This document shows, piece after piece, positions 34,083-46,108 of a DNA stretch of 64,000 nt. The notes below the pieces were generated by a model. That model worked only from the letters and a program-made list of their open reading frames with translations, was not told where the DNA came from and made no database searches. Each line of letters starts with the position of its first letter. The first letter of the stretch is position 1. The translations under genes were made by a program, and so were the position numbers. Location of the stretch: assembly GCF_010093535.1 (NCBI RefSeq), contig NW_022985172.1, positions 256,660 to 320,659 on the forward strand, written 5' to 3'. This DNA comes from Lindgomyces ingoldianus. Lineage: Eukaryota; Ascomycota; Dothideomycetes; Pleosporales; Lindgomycetaceae.

Positions 34083-34795
34083 TGGGCGGACAAGAAGCCG
34101 CAGAGTTAGAAAAGGAGAAGCTGGTCTTCAATCAACGAATGTTGACGATGATTAAACGGAAACATCCAGACGCACTGCATGGGGCGGAGTAAAGGGTTTG
34201 GTCAGCAGCAAACGTGTTCTGAACGGCTTCTGTCAAGGCAAATGGAAGGGGGGGGGCGGGGCGGTAGATTCATATGAATGGATGCATTCGATATCGACTC
34301 GCGTGTCACGGAGGTTGCGGAGATGGACCCCTGTCTTGTGGCTGCACAAGGCAGTGCTTGTGGCCCCAAGTCGTGATATCAGTGATGCGGAGGAGGTGAA
34401 ACACAAGTCTCAAACAGCGTGCGCACCCGGCGACACAGGCCGCTATTTTTGGCGGAAAATAGCGCAACAGTGGCTGTTTTCTGGCGTGCATTTCATCTGT
34501 GGGGTGTATCGAAGCGAGTTGTCATTGGCCAGGCGTAGGTGACAGGGAGCCAGAGCCGAGCTCGACCGTCGCGGCTGGAGCTTCCTCGATGCCGAAGCAT
34601 CGTCCGTACACTCACTCTTTAACCTCAACCCGTGGACCACTCCTTTGCTGCAACCTCAATTGCTCCTTTTGTTTGTCCATTGCATCTTTGTACGTATATC
34701 TTCCGGTGCTCTCACCGCCGAGCGCCGAACGCTATTTGTTGCAGGAGTCCAGCTCACCCGCTGCGTGTCTAGAGCTATCACGCAGCGTCGCCATC
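34083..34795. other. Intergenic, no gene seen
   Basis: About 700 bp between PTPA and the next gene. It contains a G-rich run (34251-34262). The 114-codon plus frame at 34198 has no recognisable content. The last 200 bp is pyrimidine-rich and probably holds the promoter and leader of the Ala/Pro-rich gene. Confidence 0.5.
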
Positions 34796-35976
34796 ATGCC
34801 TGGAGTCCGTAAGTAAAACACCTTTCACTCTCACCATCCCCATCAAAACTGTTTGCACCATGAGCACCCTGGTGTCCTGCCCCTCATGCACCGCACCTGC
34901 CTGCAAAAGTCCCGCCCTGCTTGGGGAGGACCGCACCGTTGCTGCCTTCCTTCAATACCCCAAACAACACACCCTCCCCCTCTCCGATATCCACAGCCTC
35001 TTGCTCTCCACGTCGCAGTATCCCGCCTCCAGGCACTATATATGCGGCGCATCATCTTAAACCGCCTGTATTGACACATCCGTACCATTGCAGCACCCGA
35101 CGCGCTCAACACCATGAAGAAGGCCTTCAAGGGACTCTTCAAGAAGAAGAGCAAGGACAAAAAGGACGAGGCCAAGCCCACGGCCACGGCCGACGCGAAG
35201 CCCGCCGAGACCATACCTGCTGCAGCGGCTCCAGCAGCTGCCCCGGTTGCGCCAGCTCCTCCGAAGAAGGAGGGAGAGGCTGCGCCAGCTGCGCCAGCTG
35301 CGCCAGTGCCTGCTCAAGCGGAGCCGAGCAAAGAGGAGGCTGCCGCTTTGACGGAGCTGAAGAAGGCGACTGAGAGTAGGTCAAGTTTCATTTCCATACC
35401 TAGAAAGAGTGTTGTCGATGAGGAAGCCTGGAATGGGTCGAGGTGGAGGCAGAGGACAGTCTCGAACGGCGACTGGCCGAGGCGTGCTTAGGACCATGAG
35501 AGTTCTAGGACACTCTTGTGCGTTTGCAGGAGTCGAGCAGCCGTCTCCGGCAATCCTGCCTCGATACAGATCTTACGACTCTCCGACCGCGATAACCAAC
35601 TCGACATCTGCAATTATCTTTCTTGATACCTATAGACTAACAATTTGTTGTTTCAGCCCCCGAGCCAGCCGGTGCTGTTGCTCCTTTGCCTCCAACTGCT
35701 GCCGCAGCTCAACCGCCGGCAACCAGCACTGAGACTCCGGCCGAGCAAAAGACCGTTGAAGCCAAGACGACCGAGGCCCCTGCAGCTGCTACACCTGTTC
35801 CTGCACCCGCTGCCAAGGAAGAGCCACCAGCGATTCCGACGACTAAGCCTGCGCCAGGGATGAGTGCAACAAGTGGTCCCTTGGACGACACCCTGGACTT
35901 CACGGCCGACGCCAAGGAGGAGCCAGCCCCGACCCCCGCCGCCCCGGCTGCTACACCTAGCCCCGAGAAGAAATAG
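34796..35976 (+). CDS. Lys-rich/Ala-Pro-rich low-complexity protein
   Basis: Proposed exons 34796-34808, 35094-35375, 35657-35976 give 204 aa with consistent phases. The first exon is only 13 nt (MPGV plus one base), followed by a strong GTAAGT donor; both introns are long for this window (285 and 281 nt). The protein has a basic start (MKKAFKGLFKKKSKDKKDEA) that could bind membranes or nucleic acid, then Ala/Pro/Glu-rich sequence to the end, with a short GPLDDTLDFTADAKEE segment. It is mostly disordered; function unknown. Without the micro-exon the frame could start at the Met at 35114. Confidence 0.6.
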
Positions 35977-36878
35977 ATGTGTTTAGACGGACCGGAGGTG
36001 GATGTCGGAAGACGAAGTTTTACACGCGGAAAAGCTTAATTTCTGAGTGCTAGACCTGGATTACGAGCTTACCATCGACCGAACGGCTACATGACACCCT
36101 TGCTCGGCCTGTCTCGGCCTTTTATCATCCAAGTTCTTCAATAAAAAAAAATCCAAAAACACAATTTCAGTTATAAACATAGTGGAGGATCACCGGTCTT
36201 CCTATTTCGGCATGTCTTGCATATTTCTAGCGCTATGGTGCTGGATACGTGGGAGACATGCGGTGGATGCCGTGTCTCGGCCATTTCTTTCCCCTTTCCT
36301 TAATTCAATACCCCGTCTGCTGTGTTCTTTCAGCGAGCGAATGAGCGGCTTGGTTCAGCGTGGCGGTGCTGGAGTCTGAGCTAGATCAGAAATTGAGATC
36401 TTTTCTCACAGATTCCGAGATGTGATGTGGTGTAATGAGAGTCATGGTGACGAAAGGATAGCCTGTCTTTGACTCATATCACTGAGATTCACAACAGAAC
36501 ACAGCATTCTCTGAACCATTCGACTCAGATTTAGCAAGGGGAGAGGAAGGTGAGGATCGTCCTATCACCTAATTCCGACTAATATTCCATGAGTTGAGTT
36601 GAGGGACTGGAGATACATTTCGCCGATACTAGTCCAAAACTGGGCTAGCGCGGGGTTAACAGAAGTCAATGTCCTCCCATCGAACTGCGCACTGCGGTTG
36701 TTGCTCTGCTAACGCACACATAACTGAACTTGTACTTTGTGTGGCTATATAAGACACGCAACCACTCACCATCCCTCTTTATAACACCCCTTAACCTCTT
36801 TTCTGGCCCCACGAGAATTCCTGCAACGAACTCGACTCGAAAAACTACCCAGACCACGCACCCCATAGTACTTTCACC
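35977..36878. other. Intergenic, 3' UTR and HBS1 promoter
   Basis: About 900 bp. Shortly after the upstream stop there is an A-rich stretch (AATAAAAAAAAATCC at about 36140) that could be a poly(A) signal. The right end holds the HBS1 promoter. Nothing else is recognised. Confidence 0.5.
36746..36753 (+). promoter_or_regulatory. TATA box upstream of HBS1
   Basis: TATATAAG, 126 bp before the HBS1 start codon, followed by a pyrimidine-rich leader. Confidence 0.4.
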
Positions 36879-39592
36879 ATGCCGGGCCACCACAGAGCGA
36901 AGACGTTGGGGTTCGATGACGATGAGGTGTATGGTGATGACGAAGAGTATGACGAGGAGGGAGAAGAAGGCGGTAATGGTATGACAGAAGAGGATCGAGA
37001 GCAGCTGCGGGTAGGAACAATAAAGGTCAAAGAGGCGTTGGATTCAAGTGTCAACGTGTCAGACGCCCAGATTCAGGAAGCGTTGTGGCATTACTACTAT
37101 GATATCGGCAAATCAGTTACGTACCTAAAGAGTATGGTTGGAGAATCTGTTTCGCACTATGCAGTAAGATGCTAATGACTTTAGACAAACATGCACCCCA
37201 ACCAAAGGCTCCAGCACCACCAAAGCAAAAGGCAGTTTCCCGCTTTGATCAAGCAGCAAGCGCTGCCAAAACCCAGCCAAAAACAACGCCAGGTACGTAC
37301 TCACTATCTCTTGCCCTATATATCTGCCAAGAGCCGCTCCGCACCGCACCTAGCCTTGAATCACCTACAGCAGCCCGGCCGACCATATAACGAGCGCGTC
37401 TAAGGTGTGGACAGGCGTAGAGTATCAATTACCAGTACTATTGGATTGCCTCTCATCTCACAGTTTGCACTCCGCTTCGAACTTCTTTCAGGATACCCCC
37501 TGGTTGAACGTACCACAATACAGACTCGGCGAAATCACAATGGAACCTCTGTGGCCTCGCGGTGGTCTACTTGGGGGCTCTTCCAAAAACCCCTCCAAAT
37601 TAGCTGCCCTGGCAGCAGCGCGAAAGAAGAAGCAAGAGGATGCAAAGAAGGCTGCAACTCCTGTGACCCAGTCTGAAGGTAGCCAAAATACCGACAGGGC
37701 CATAGCTCTGCTCGATCGCCTCAGTGTTAGGGGCAAAGGTAGTGGGACATCCCCATTAATGCGAGGCGGTGAACAACTCGAAAAAAAACCGAAGTATTCC
37801 GGTCGCAAGCGATCTCCATCTCCTTCTCCTATCCCCTCGGAGCCGGAAGAAATCCCGGACCCAGGGCCCGCACCAGCACCACATTTCCCCAGCTTCCCAA
37901 ACATTAAAGCTCAACCATCCGAGTTCGCACGAGTTCTCTGTGGCCTCGATCAATCCCCTCCAAAAAGACCACGGGTGGTGATACCCTCATTTCCTCTGCA
38001 GTATACTACCTGGCAGGATTATCGGGCAGCCAACCCATTCGTAGGACCGAGCCCCGACGCCATCATCATAGCTGCCCAGGCTAAAGGTGCGGTGCAGCGC
38101 TGACTATGTGCAGAGTTAGAGACTGGATCTAAGTCTCGAATAGGACACAAGCCAAAAGCTGAGCAGAAAATCCCTAGAGATAGGCTCGCTGAGTCCGTAG
38201 AGAAAGTGAAGATTGAAGAAGTACCCAAGGTGAGAAGCAAGAATTTGAACGTCGTCGAGGAGTTCAGAAAGAGTGGGATGAAAAGGATGGCTAATTTTGT
38301 CGTGATTGGTATTTTCAAATTCATTATCGTGGAAAGAATTGTCGAGGCTGACTTTGACAGGCCATGTTGACCATGGAAAGAGTACGCTAATGGGTCGACT
38401 TCTTTACGACCTCAAAGTCATCGACCAACGCTCAGTCGACAAACTACGAAGAGAGGCGCAGAATATCGGAAAGTCCTCATTTGCTCTCGCGTGGGTCATG
38501 GATGAAACTTCAGAGGAGCGAAACCGAGGTGTGACAATCGACATCGCAACCAACTTCTTTGAAACCGAAAAGACGAGGTTCACAATACTAGATGCGCCGG
38601 GTCATCGAGACTTCATCCCGAATATGATTGCTGGCGCATCGCAAGCCGACTTTGCAATTCTGGTTATCGATGCTAGCACGAACAGCTTTGAATCCGGCTT
38701 GAAAGGCCAGACGAAGGAACATGCGCTGCTCGTACGCAGTATGGGTGTTTTGCGACTTGTCATTGCCATCAACAAGATGGACACTGTATCTTGGTCGCAA
38801 ACGCGTTTCAATGAGATATCGAACCTGATGATGGCTTTCCTCACTGCGGCTAACTTTTTGAAGAAGAATCTCACATTCATACCGTGCGCCGGGCTTACGG
38901 GTGAGAATGTGACTCGGAAAGTCGAGGATCCGAGAGCGAGTTGGTATACTGGAGGTACTCTCATTGAGGCTGGAGAAGCACTTAAGGACTCCATTGACAG
39001 TGTCGAGCCCAAGGAACGCAGTCTTGAGAAACCATTACGGATGACGGTCGATAACGTCTTCAGAGGCGGCGTCACAAACCCGACTAGCATATCCGGCCGC
39101 ATTGACGCTGGGACTCTCCAAGTCGGCGACACTATCCTCGCCATGCCTGCAAACGAAACAGCAGTCGTGAAAGCCATCGAAGTCGCAGACGAGCCCGTCG
39201 ACTGGGCTGTCGCGGGACAAATCACAACACTACATCTCACGGACGTCGATCCTGTGCACCTCCGTCTCGGCGATGTTGTATGTGACCCAAATACCCCTGT
39301 TAAACTCACCAAGCGGTTCAAGTGCAAGATACTAGCATTTGAACACGTGTTTCCGATGTCGGTGGATGTCTTCCGTGGGAGGCTACAGACGGAGGGGAAA
39401 GTGAGGGATTTGAAAGCACTGTTGAATAAGAATACGGGGGCAGTGACGAAGAGGAATCCGAGAATTGTGAAACCAGGAGAGGTGGCGAGGGTTGTAGTGT
39501 TGCTAGAGAGGGAGTTACCGTTGGAGGTTGGGACGAGGATTGTGTTAAGGGAAGGGGGGAATACGATTGCGGCGGGGATGTTGGAGGAGTGA
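36879..39592 (+). CDS. hbs1: Hbs1 translational GTPase (ribosome rescue)
   Basis: Six exons proposed: 36879-37131, 37185-37296, 37371-37404, 37492-38086, 38144-38308, 38361-39592, total 796 aa with all phases consistent. The N terminus has the acidic FDDDEVYGDDEEYDEEGE start and the Hbs1 helical domain (SDAQIQEALWHYYYDIGKSV). A disordered linker contains DTPWLNVPQYR and GGLLGGSSKNPSKLAALAAA. The GTPase follows: G1 GHVDHGKST (387-395), DETSEERNRGVTID, G3 DAPGHRDFIPNMI, G4 NKMD, then EF-Tu domains II and III. With Dom34/Pelota it splits ribosomes stalled at mRNA ends (no-go and non-stop decay) in the cytosol. Exons 2-4 are the least certain: the donor after 37296 (GTACTC) was chosen over a better GTACGT 4 nt upstream because only it keeps the frame. 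G1 has His where other Hbs1 proteins usually have Ala. Confidence 0.9.
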
Positions 39593-40296
39593 GGAGGCTG
39601 AAGAAAATATCAAGTGTGGCTGGAGCAGAGGGAGAGGTAGGAGTGGGAGTGCTGTGGAAAAAGGTGTGGTCATATCTACTGGGCTCTATTGCCGGTCAGG
39701 AGAATATATCTTTCAGCCCTCCTGCTATATCCTTCTGTCTATACATTGCATCCACCATCGCGAGATACAAGTTCCACGTCGGTTGATGCTAGGGAAAAGT
39801 GGAGGAGTACTGTGCTTGCGCCACAAACGATTTGGGAGGGACGTCATCTACGCTAACTAAACCAAACCAAATGATAGCTCCATTCCATTCACCCCACCCG
39901 CATTCTCCCAGATCCATCAATACTAAGCTCCCCTTCCCCCTACCCCTTATCCCCTCTCCCATCCATTATCCACCTACCAAGCCACCCCCGGAATACTAAC
40001 CTGCACTCTCGGCTACGCCTTCTTCTCACTCGCAGTGCCCTCCGTCCCCTCGCACCAATCCACATCTTTAAGACTCAACTTGGGCGTGGACGTTAGTACG
40101 GAATTACAATTTCGTTGTACTCAGTTTCACGAAATAGATATCGGAGCCGTGAGCACGAGGATGCTAGGCTGTGCGGTGTCAGGTTACGGAGCGAGCAGCC
40201 GCATCATTGTTGTGGCGGTTGTTGTTAACGGTAGTATGGTTTGTGGGATTGGCGGAGAGAAGGAGGATCAGGACCCGGCCGCTTCGTGCCATACTT
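39593..40296. other. Intergenic with decayed continuation of a small ORF
   Basis: Contains 3' sequence of HBS1. On the minus strand, about 40100-40296 continues the short ORF at 40297-40455 through a TAA and a frameshift (KYGTKRPGPDPP is readable right after the stop). No intact gene. Confidence 0.4.
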
Positions 40297-40455
40297 TTAG
40301 CCTCCTATGGCTGCGATTAAGAGAGTTCTTGCGGCGCAGAGGATGATGTAGAATATTTTTCTTTTTATCTCTGAAGGCGGAGGAGAGGCCAGGGCGAGAT
40401 GGCTGGTTTCTAGGCCGTGTAAGTAGATGGGGTTTGGGCTTGTTAGAGGGTCCAT
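40297..40455 (-). pseudogene. Short ORF, probably a decayed small membrane-protein gene
   Basis: Minus-strand ATG at 40455, 52 codons (MDPLTSPNPIYLHGLETSH ... IFYIILCAARTLLIAAIGG) then TAA at 40297-40299. Right after the stop the same frame reads KYGTKRPGPDPPS, and a further readable stretch continues in another frame. The hydrophobic FYIILCAARTLLIAAIGG could be a membrane helix. The stop is one C-to-T change away from CAA. Could alternatively be the first exon of a live gene; no splice donor convinces. Confidence 0.35.
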
Positions 40456-40849
40456 GGTGAGTTTAGTTGAGCGTAGTAGTCGTTAAGGAACGTTCTTTTC
40501 TAAATTATGGAAGCTACTTGTTTTTGGGGGAATAGATATTTTGGAAGGGGAACTGATTAAGTTAGTAGATAAAGGGTGGTTAGGAGAGGGTGTGGTGGCG
40601 TTTTGTGTACTGATATCAACCATTATTTAGTACTAGGCTGTTTGGCTGGTTCCAAACCATCCAGTATGAAGCAGTATTATGAAGCAATATGAAGCACGGG
40701 CAGCACTATTATTTCCCAAACTTCGTATACATTTAAGAAGCACTCCCGCGACGCTGTGCCAGGAGCTCCAGCTGTCTTACATAACTTCGCCGCATTCAGC
40801 TCCACACCTCACTGTTCTTCCCCTCCTTCTCTTACCCCTAGCGTAAACA

Positions 40850-41715
40850 ATGGATTAGCCTGCATTCGATTCAACTATGTCTCAATTCACCCCTAAGCAA
40901 GCAATGCCGCGCGACAGCCGCCTCTTTGACATCATTGGCGCGCAAGAAACTATCAACAACTCCGCATACGTAATGAGCCTCCTTCCCCCATTCCCTGAGG
41001 ATACCATGATACATGACGCAGCATGCAATATAGGCCCAGTTACAGAAGCCATCCTAGCAATCTACTAGCCCCAATCCATTACCACCATGCTACAGATCTC
41101 ATGCCCCCAATGGTAGACATATACAACTCTTCCGCAGGACAAAACGGCTGGCTTTCAAAAGTTGTGATTATGGATTGCCAGCACCTGTCATTCCCAGACC
41201 TAACATTCACGCACATATTCCTGTCATTTGGACTGCCGATTATTGCAGATCGCGTGGCAGCTGCGGCGCAAGAGTTCTACACAATGAAGACAGGAGGGAC
41301 GGCAGTTACGGCATTTTGTTTGAACATTCCGCAAGGCGATATGGCGAGAGAGATGCGTCACAAGGTCTGGAGATCGGATGCTACCGTTACTATTGAACCC
41401 CATCTAAAACATAAGGATCCGAACTTCAACCGCGAGCTTCTCGTCCAAATGGGTTTCAGATTCGAAGATGTGCGGTTGTATGAGAAATCGAACATTCTGA
41501 AAGTTGAAGATATTTGTGAGTTTGTGTTTGCTATTTTGAGCGCTATTAGAGAGGAGGCTGAAGGTTGGACGGAAGATGATGACGAGAGGTGGGATGAAGC
41601 CATTAAAATTCATAAGATGTTGTTAAGCGAGAAGAAGGGGTATCACGCTGATGAGAACAGAAATATCAAGCTTGGAATAGTTGCCCAGATTGCGATTATG
41701 AGGAAAGAAGTTTAA
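40850..41715 (+). pseudogene. Broken SAM-dependent methyltransferase-like gene
   Basis: A class I methyltransferase-like sequence is readable across two frames. Frame 1 starts ATGGAT then TAG (40856-40858), continues through DSRLFDIIGAQETINNSAYV and the SAM-site region MIHDAACNIGPVTEA, and meets TAG at 41066-41068. It continues PQSITTM and then a one-base shift (near 41088) leads into the second frame: ATDLMPPMVDIYNSS, VVIMDCQHLSFPDLTFTHIF, GGTAVTAFCL, ending at 41715. In homologues these parts form one protein with a Gly-rich SAM loop and an acidic VMD/DF motif. Two stops plus a frameshift argue for a pseudogene; the stop codons are compatible with C-to-T changes. Confidence 0.7.
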
Positions 41716-42879
41716 TGATGGGAGGGTGTCTGTAGGTTAATTTCTGCGTCGAATAGTGGGCGGAGGTTAACCTAATAGATATACTGAAGAGGTACCATGG
41801 AAACCTAAAACGTGCCAGCCTTCTCATTCTAAGCAGATTTGAAAGAACAGAAGAGTGTACCTGTATTTAGGAATCAAATCCTGAAATACCCTAGATTTCC
41901 CTAGTCTGACCTAATCCGTTTGACTTGACATAAACGCGTACTTGCGTGAAGTTCTCTGCCATCGTGGCTGCTGAAATGGTCAACAAAGTATAAGGTATAC
42001 ATACTATTCTGCATGTGAATCACCCGTTGGTTGATTATTCGTACCTTTGTGGTTGTGATAGCGAAGTGGAGCCTATCCTTACAGACAGCCGCGGAAAGCA
42101 CCACGACCATCACCAACACTATTCCAGAATCGGCGTGATAGTTGGCACACGTCGCTGCCTTATGCTTCTTCCCGTCCTTCCGCATGATCTTGAAGGCTTC
42201 GTATCCTATGAGGGAAGGTAGGTGAATGAGGTTGTTGTGGCGCTCAAGTTGTACTGTTCCATGTACAAGTTGAGCATATACTCTGCCCACGTCTTTTAAG
42301 TCTAATCTGAACTGAACAGTAAACTGGAGCAGCAAGAGCTGGGACATATTGCCTACGGCTTGACATGAATTTTGTAGTCTTCCTTCTAGGCTACTATGAG
42401 CTTGGCCATAATGGCTCAGCTGATCTGTGCTCCCTTTCTTGAAATTAGATGAGGTATGGGAGCTATCGGTTGTTAATGGCGATGGTGGAGGGTTTTAAGG
42501 TGACTTTTAGTTTGTGTGTAGTTATGTTTTATTTGCGCGTAACTTATTCGGTTTTTGAGGCGGCATTTATTCTTTTATGTTGAAGGCGCCCGCAAAATAT
42601 TCGGTGCATCGCATAATTTGCACAGGTTTAACATGCTAGGTTGCGGTCATAATCCATGTTTATTCCAGGGAATCTTCGAATACCTCTAGATTCTTTGAGT
42701 TTGGGCCGTTCCTGGCGTTCCTATTAAAAAGCATGTCTTATCAGGGTCCAAGCAGACCACGTGATGAGAGCTGCGCCCTAGTGCTGAAGAATATATAAGC
42801 GGGAGGTGGTTGCCCTTGCGATCCTGGCTTGCGTCTAGCTACGCCTCCCTTTTTCGACGACATCTACACTCCGCCTAGA
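41716..42879. other. Intergenic with one weak minus-strand ORF
   Basis: A 148-codon minus-strand frame (42347-41901, MSQLLLLQFTVQFRLDLKD) is the longest candidate and contains a GTACGA donor-like site after ITTTK, but no domain or homologue-like motif is seen, so it is not called. The right end carries the F-box gene promoter. Confidence 0.35.
42792..42799 (+). promoter_or_regulatory. TATA box upstream of the F-box gene
   Basis: TATATAAG, 81 bp before the ATG at 42880. Confidence 0.4.
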
Positions 42880-44479
42880 ATGGCGAACATTTATTCTCTC
42901 TCTACCGAGCTACTGCGGTTAATTTTCATTCATTGTAGCATAGCTGATAAAGCAAGCCTCTCTCAAACATGTCGTTTGCTGCATGTGATTATTGTATCAT
43001 CCCAATCCTTGTCTATGTTCATAGGACTAACATGTCTAGATACCTGAAGTGTACCGGTGCATTGATCTAAGTACCCATAATCTTGATGAAAAATGCAGGC
43101 CAATGCGGTATCTCTCGGAATACGCGCTTGTTCCACCAGATTTTGTGGAGAAGGAGCGACCGAGGTTCGAAATAGAAATGTTTGAGAGACAAAGGCTGTT
43201 CATCCGGACGATTATTGAACGCCCCGAATACGGAAAGAATGTACGGAAGCTATTCTGGACGGTCATGGACTCTCATGACTCTTGGGGCTCCGAGGATTTT
43301 GGAATCTATTGGGAGGATGAAAATGGTGAGCCCAGCGACGAATATGGCTATAGTGGTGGCAACCAGGATGAATTTGAAGATGATGAGGAGCGCCCTATGT
43401 ACGTTCCGGAAGATGGTAGGCTTATCACTGAAGGCAATAGCGAGGGGCTGACCCTGTCCAAGAGCCTCTTTGGCGAACTTTTGCAAGTTTTACAGGGGTG
43501 GTGAGTGTGGATATCTGCTGGATAAGGTATGTGAACATTCCGCCCCTTGAATTAAATCTTACGACTTATGATCCATATACTCTGGCGAGAGATCACACCT
43601 CCACCGCCGTTATTTCCTTCGGCCACTTCTATACGATTAAGCGGCTGCATGACACGTGCCTTTGCAGAGATTCTTCTGGGGGGTGGATTGAATGCAGCTT
43701 CACTCAAGTCAGATCTCGAACAACTTGAGATACACAACCTGCTACAATTTTCGGAACCCGTACCCGGATATCAACAATCACTCCACCTACGAGATCTTAG
43801 TAAGCATGTTTCAAGTGAAAACTCTGGATGTAGGAGAACCAATGGTGGCAGGCCAATGGATGGCATTCTCGATATCCTTGCCGGTCGGTGTACTAGCCTC
43901 ATGTCCCTGCGCATCACCACTTGGGGACCTCGGGAGAGTTGGTTGCTGGATGAAAAGATGACTAAAATTGACGACCAGCGGTATTTTTCATGGGGACAGT
44001 TTTTGAAGTCCGTGCGCCACACCTTGCAATACTTTTCATTCGAACAAGGTGACAATAACAACGAGTTTATCGGAGACCGTCGTGGGCGTCGGCCTCACCA
44101 GCAGCACAGACCCATGGACCAGCTTTTCGTGCGTTGGATCCTTCCTGTGCTACTGGAAGGTCCGTGGCCTCGAATGAAGCGCATGGAAATAAGAGGAGTT
44201 GGGCGTTGGACCGAGAGCCCTAGACATATTGACACTCCTCTAAGCGAAGTTGAGAAGCGCAATCCGAATGCCATATACAAAATAAGGCCGTATGTGGACC
44301 ACCTCGGACGTCAATATTATGAGGTCGAAGAAACCCATATTGCATTTACCGTGGAAGCAAAGCGGAAACTCCAAGCAGTGTTAGGAGATGAAGTGTACTT
44401 GGATATCGATGAAACAGCATCGAGAGACTATGAATGTTGTGAACAAATGAAAGACGGAATACCTGATATCTCAGACTGA
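42880..44479 (+). pseudogene. F-box protein gene with a probable frame disruption
   Basis: The first exon (42880-42993) encodes an F-box: MANIYSLSTELLRLIFIHCS ... KASLSQTCRLLHVI. A 46-nt intron (42994-43039, GTATCA donor, CTAAC branch) leads in phase to VYRCIDLSTHN and a long second exon that stops at TGA 43502-43504. Downstream, a 300-codon frame (PPPPLFPSATSIRLSGCM, SLMSLRITTWGPRESWLL) continues the same leucine-rich-repeat-like protein to 44479. Between them VSVDICWIR is readable in a different frame, and no GT-AG intron pair joins the halves in phase. At least one indel, or an intron I cannot see, is required. F-box proteins act as substrate receptors of SCF ubiquitin ligases; this copy may be inactive. 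It lies among other broken genes. Confidence 0.6.
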
Positions 44480-46108
44480 GCTCTTAATACGGAATCCCGG
44501 CAACGGAAGTTGCTGACCGAGCATTAATGTGGACTTCGAAATTTCGCTAGTTGAGAATACTGAGCATCCGCTTCGAATTCTCGATAGGGACAGAGGCTAG
44601 AGTGAGCCTTCAGCATGTTGAGATGGAACTCTCACAAAGGCAGGCTGGGGTTGTGGATAGGCGAGTTAAACTTAGTGGTGAGAGCCATATGAGTGTATTG
44701 AGCGATAATATAAAGGTCTAGGAAGCTGAGTGTTCTCCGCGCTAACTTGATACTGGACGAGAGAGGAGCTAGCCCTAATAGATTACCAGTGCTGCGCATG
44801 GTTGCCGCATCACAAGGCGACAGGAATCGGTGACATCAACCACTCTATTTATTGAAGAATATGCGAGATCCTTGGTTTCAGGTGAAGGGCACGTGACACT
44901 TGATTCGGAACTGCGGTTGACATGGATGTCGTGAGTGTAATGTTGGTTCTAGCAAAAGTTAAAGCAGATATTTGTGTATACTCTCTATCAAAATTGTTAT
45001 CCTTCAAACCCCCTCTCCCTCTAACTTCCTCTTATTGCTCTAATGTCTCCCTAAAGCTGTAGGAAGATATCTAGGAAAATTTCGCAAACTTTCGGCGACA
45101 GTACTCTAGGGGGCAGCTCGTGATACTAGACTCGTTACGAGCGAGACTGAAAAGAAAGTTGTGTAAATACATGGCTGATGCATGGCATAAGGTCCCCATG
45201 AGAGGCAACAGTGAGAAGAGGTGTAAGCGCACTGACCTTCAAGAATTAAGATTTTCCATATCGCAGGTAGTGGAGCCGGAGAGAGTTGAAAGTTAAAGAC
45301 CCAAGTCCGTGGGCTCTATCTTTGCTTTGCGTCAGATTACGGTGAGTCTCCGACCGTTCACCACGCCTCATAGGTGACTGTGGCACCGTATTCGGATATA
45401 GAATCGGGAACCGCTAATGAATAATAGATGTAACCGTCCCCAATGCGATACCCCATCCTTTCGAGGAGTTTGTGCCTACATACCTAGTTCTTCTCCATTT
45501 AGATCGAGTACGCGTTATCATACTAATTTCTGTTTGCCATATCTAAAACAATCGCAGGAATATGTTTTTTGTCGTTCACTTTCGCGGATTACCCCCTTGC
45601 ATACGCTGGAGTCCAAAGGGAGAAATGGTTGCTAGGTTCCACCACATTTCTTCGGTTACCCTAGACGGTAATAAGAAATTTGGGAACATTCAAGAAGTTT
45701 CATAAAGCGGGTATTACATTGATTACATTACAATGGAGGAAACCTAAATATAAAGAAAGTAGACAAGGGGGAGAAGTTGTACTACGTGCATAGGGATTTA
45801 TGGAGATGTAGGTACATGAACTAGGTAGATCATGCATTGACGCAAATAATATGAGTCCCTTTGGTAGTGTAGTTAACTCTTTCTCGCTTTCGCGTTGAGT
45901 TAAAAATGACGGCACCTAGGACCTCGTGGAAGTAGCCCTCAAGATGTTGGTTCAGAACTTGCATCCCCATATTATCACATGATTACGTAAAGGCGGCGGT
46001 CATTATGAAATGTTCACTGATAGTGACTGTATATGCAGATGCTATGCCATTGAGATGTGGTAAAGAAGTACTAGGATTAGGGAGACATGCCCGTAGTTGT
46101 TACTCCAC
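44480..46108. other. Intergenic, no gene seen
   Basis: About 1.6 kb between the F-box relic and the LPMO gene, both 3' ends facing in. Small frames on both strands without recognisable content. Confidence 0.5.

Noticed and set aside
38602..39327. 241-codon minus-strand ORF opposite HBS1
   Set aside because: Antisense shadow of a strongly conserved GTPase coding region.
41901..42347. 148-codon minus-strand ORF, MSQLLLLQFTVQ start
   Set aside because: A donor-like site is present, but there is no domain and no credible second exon; left uncalled.
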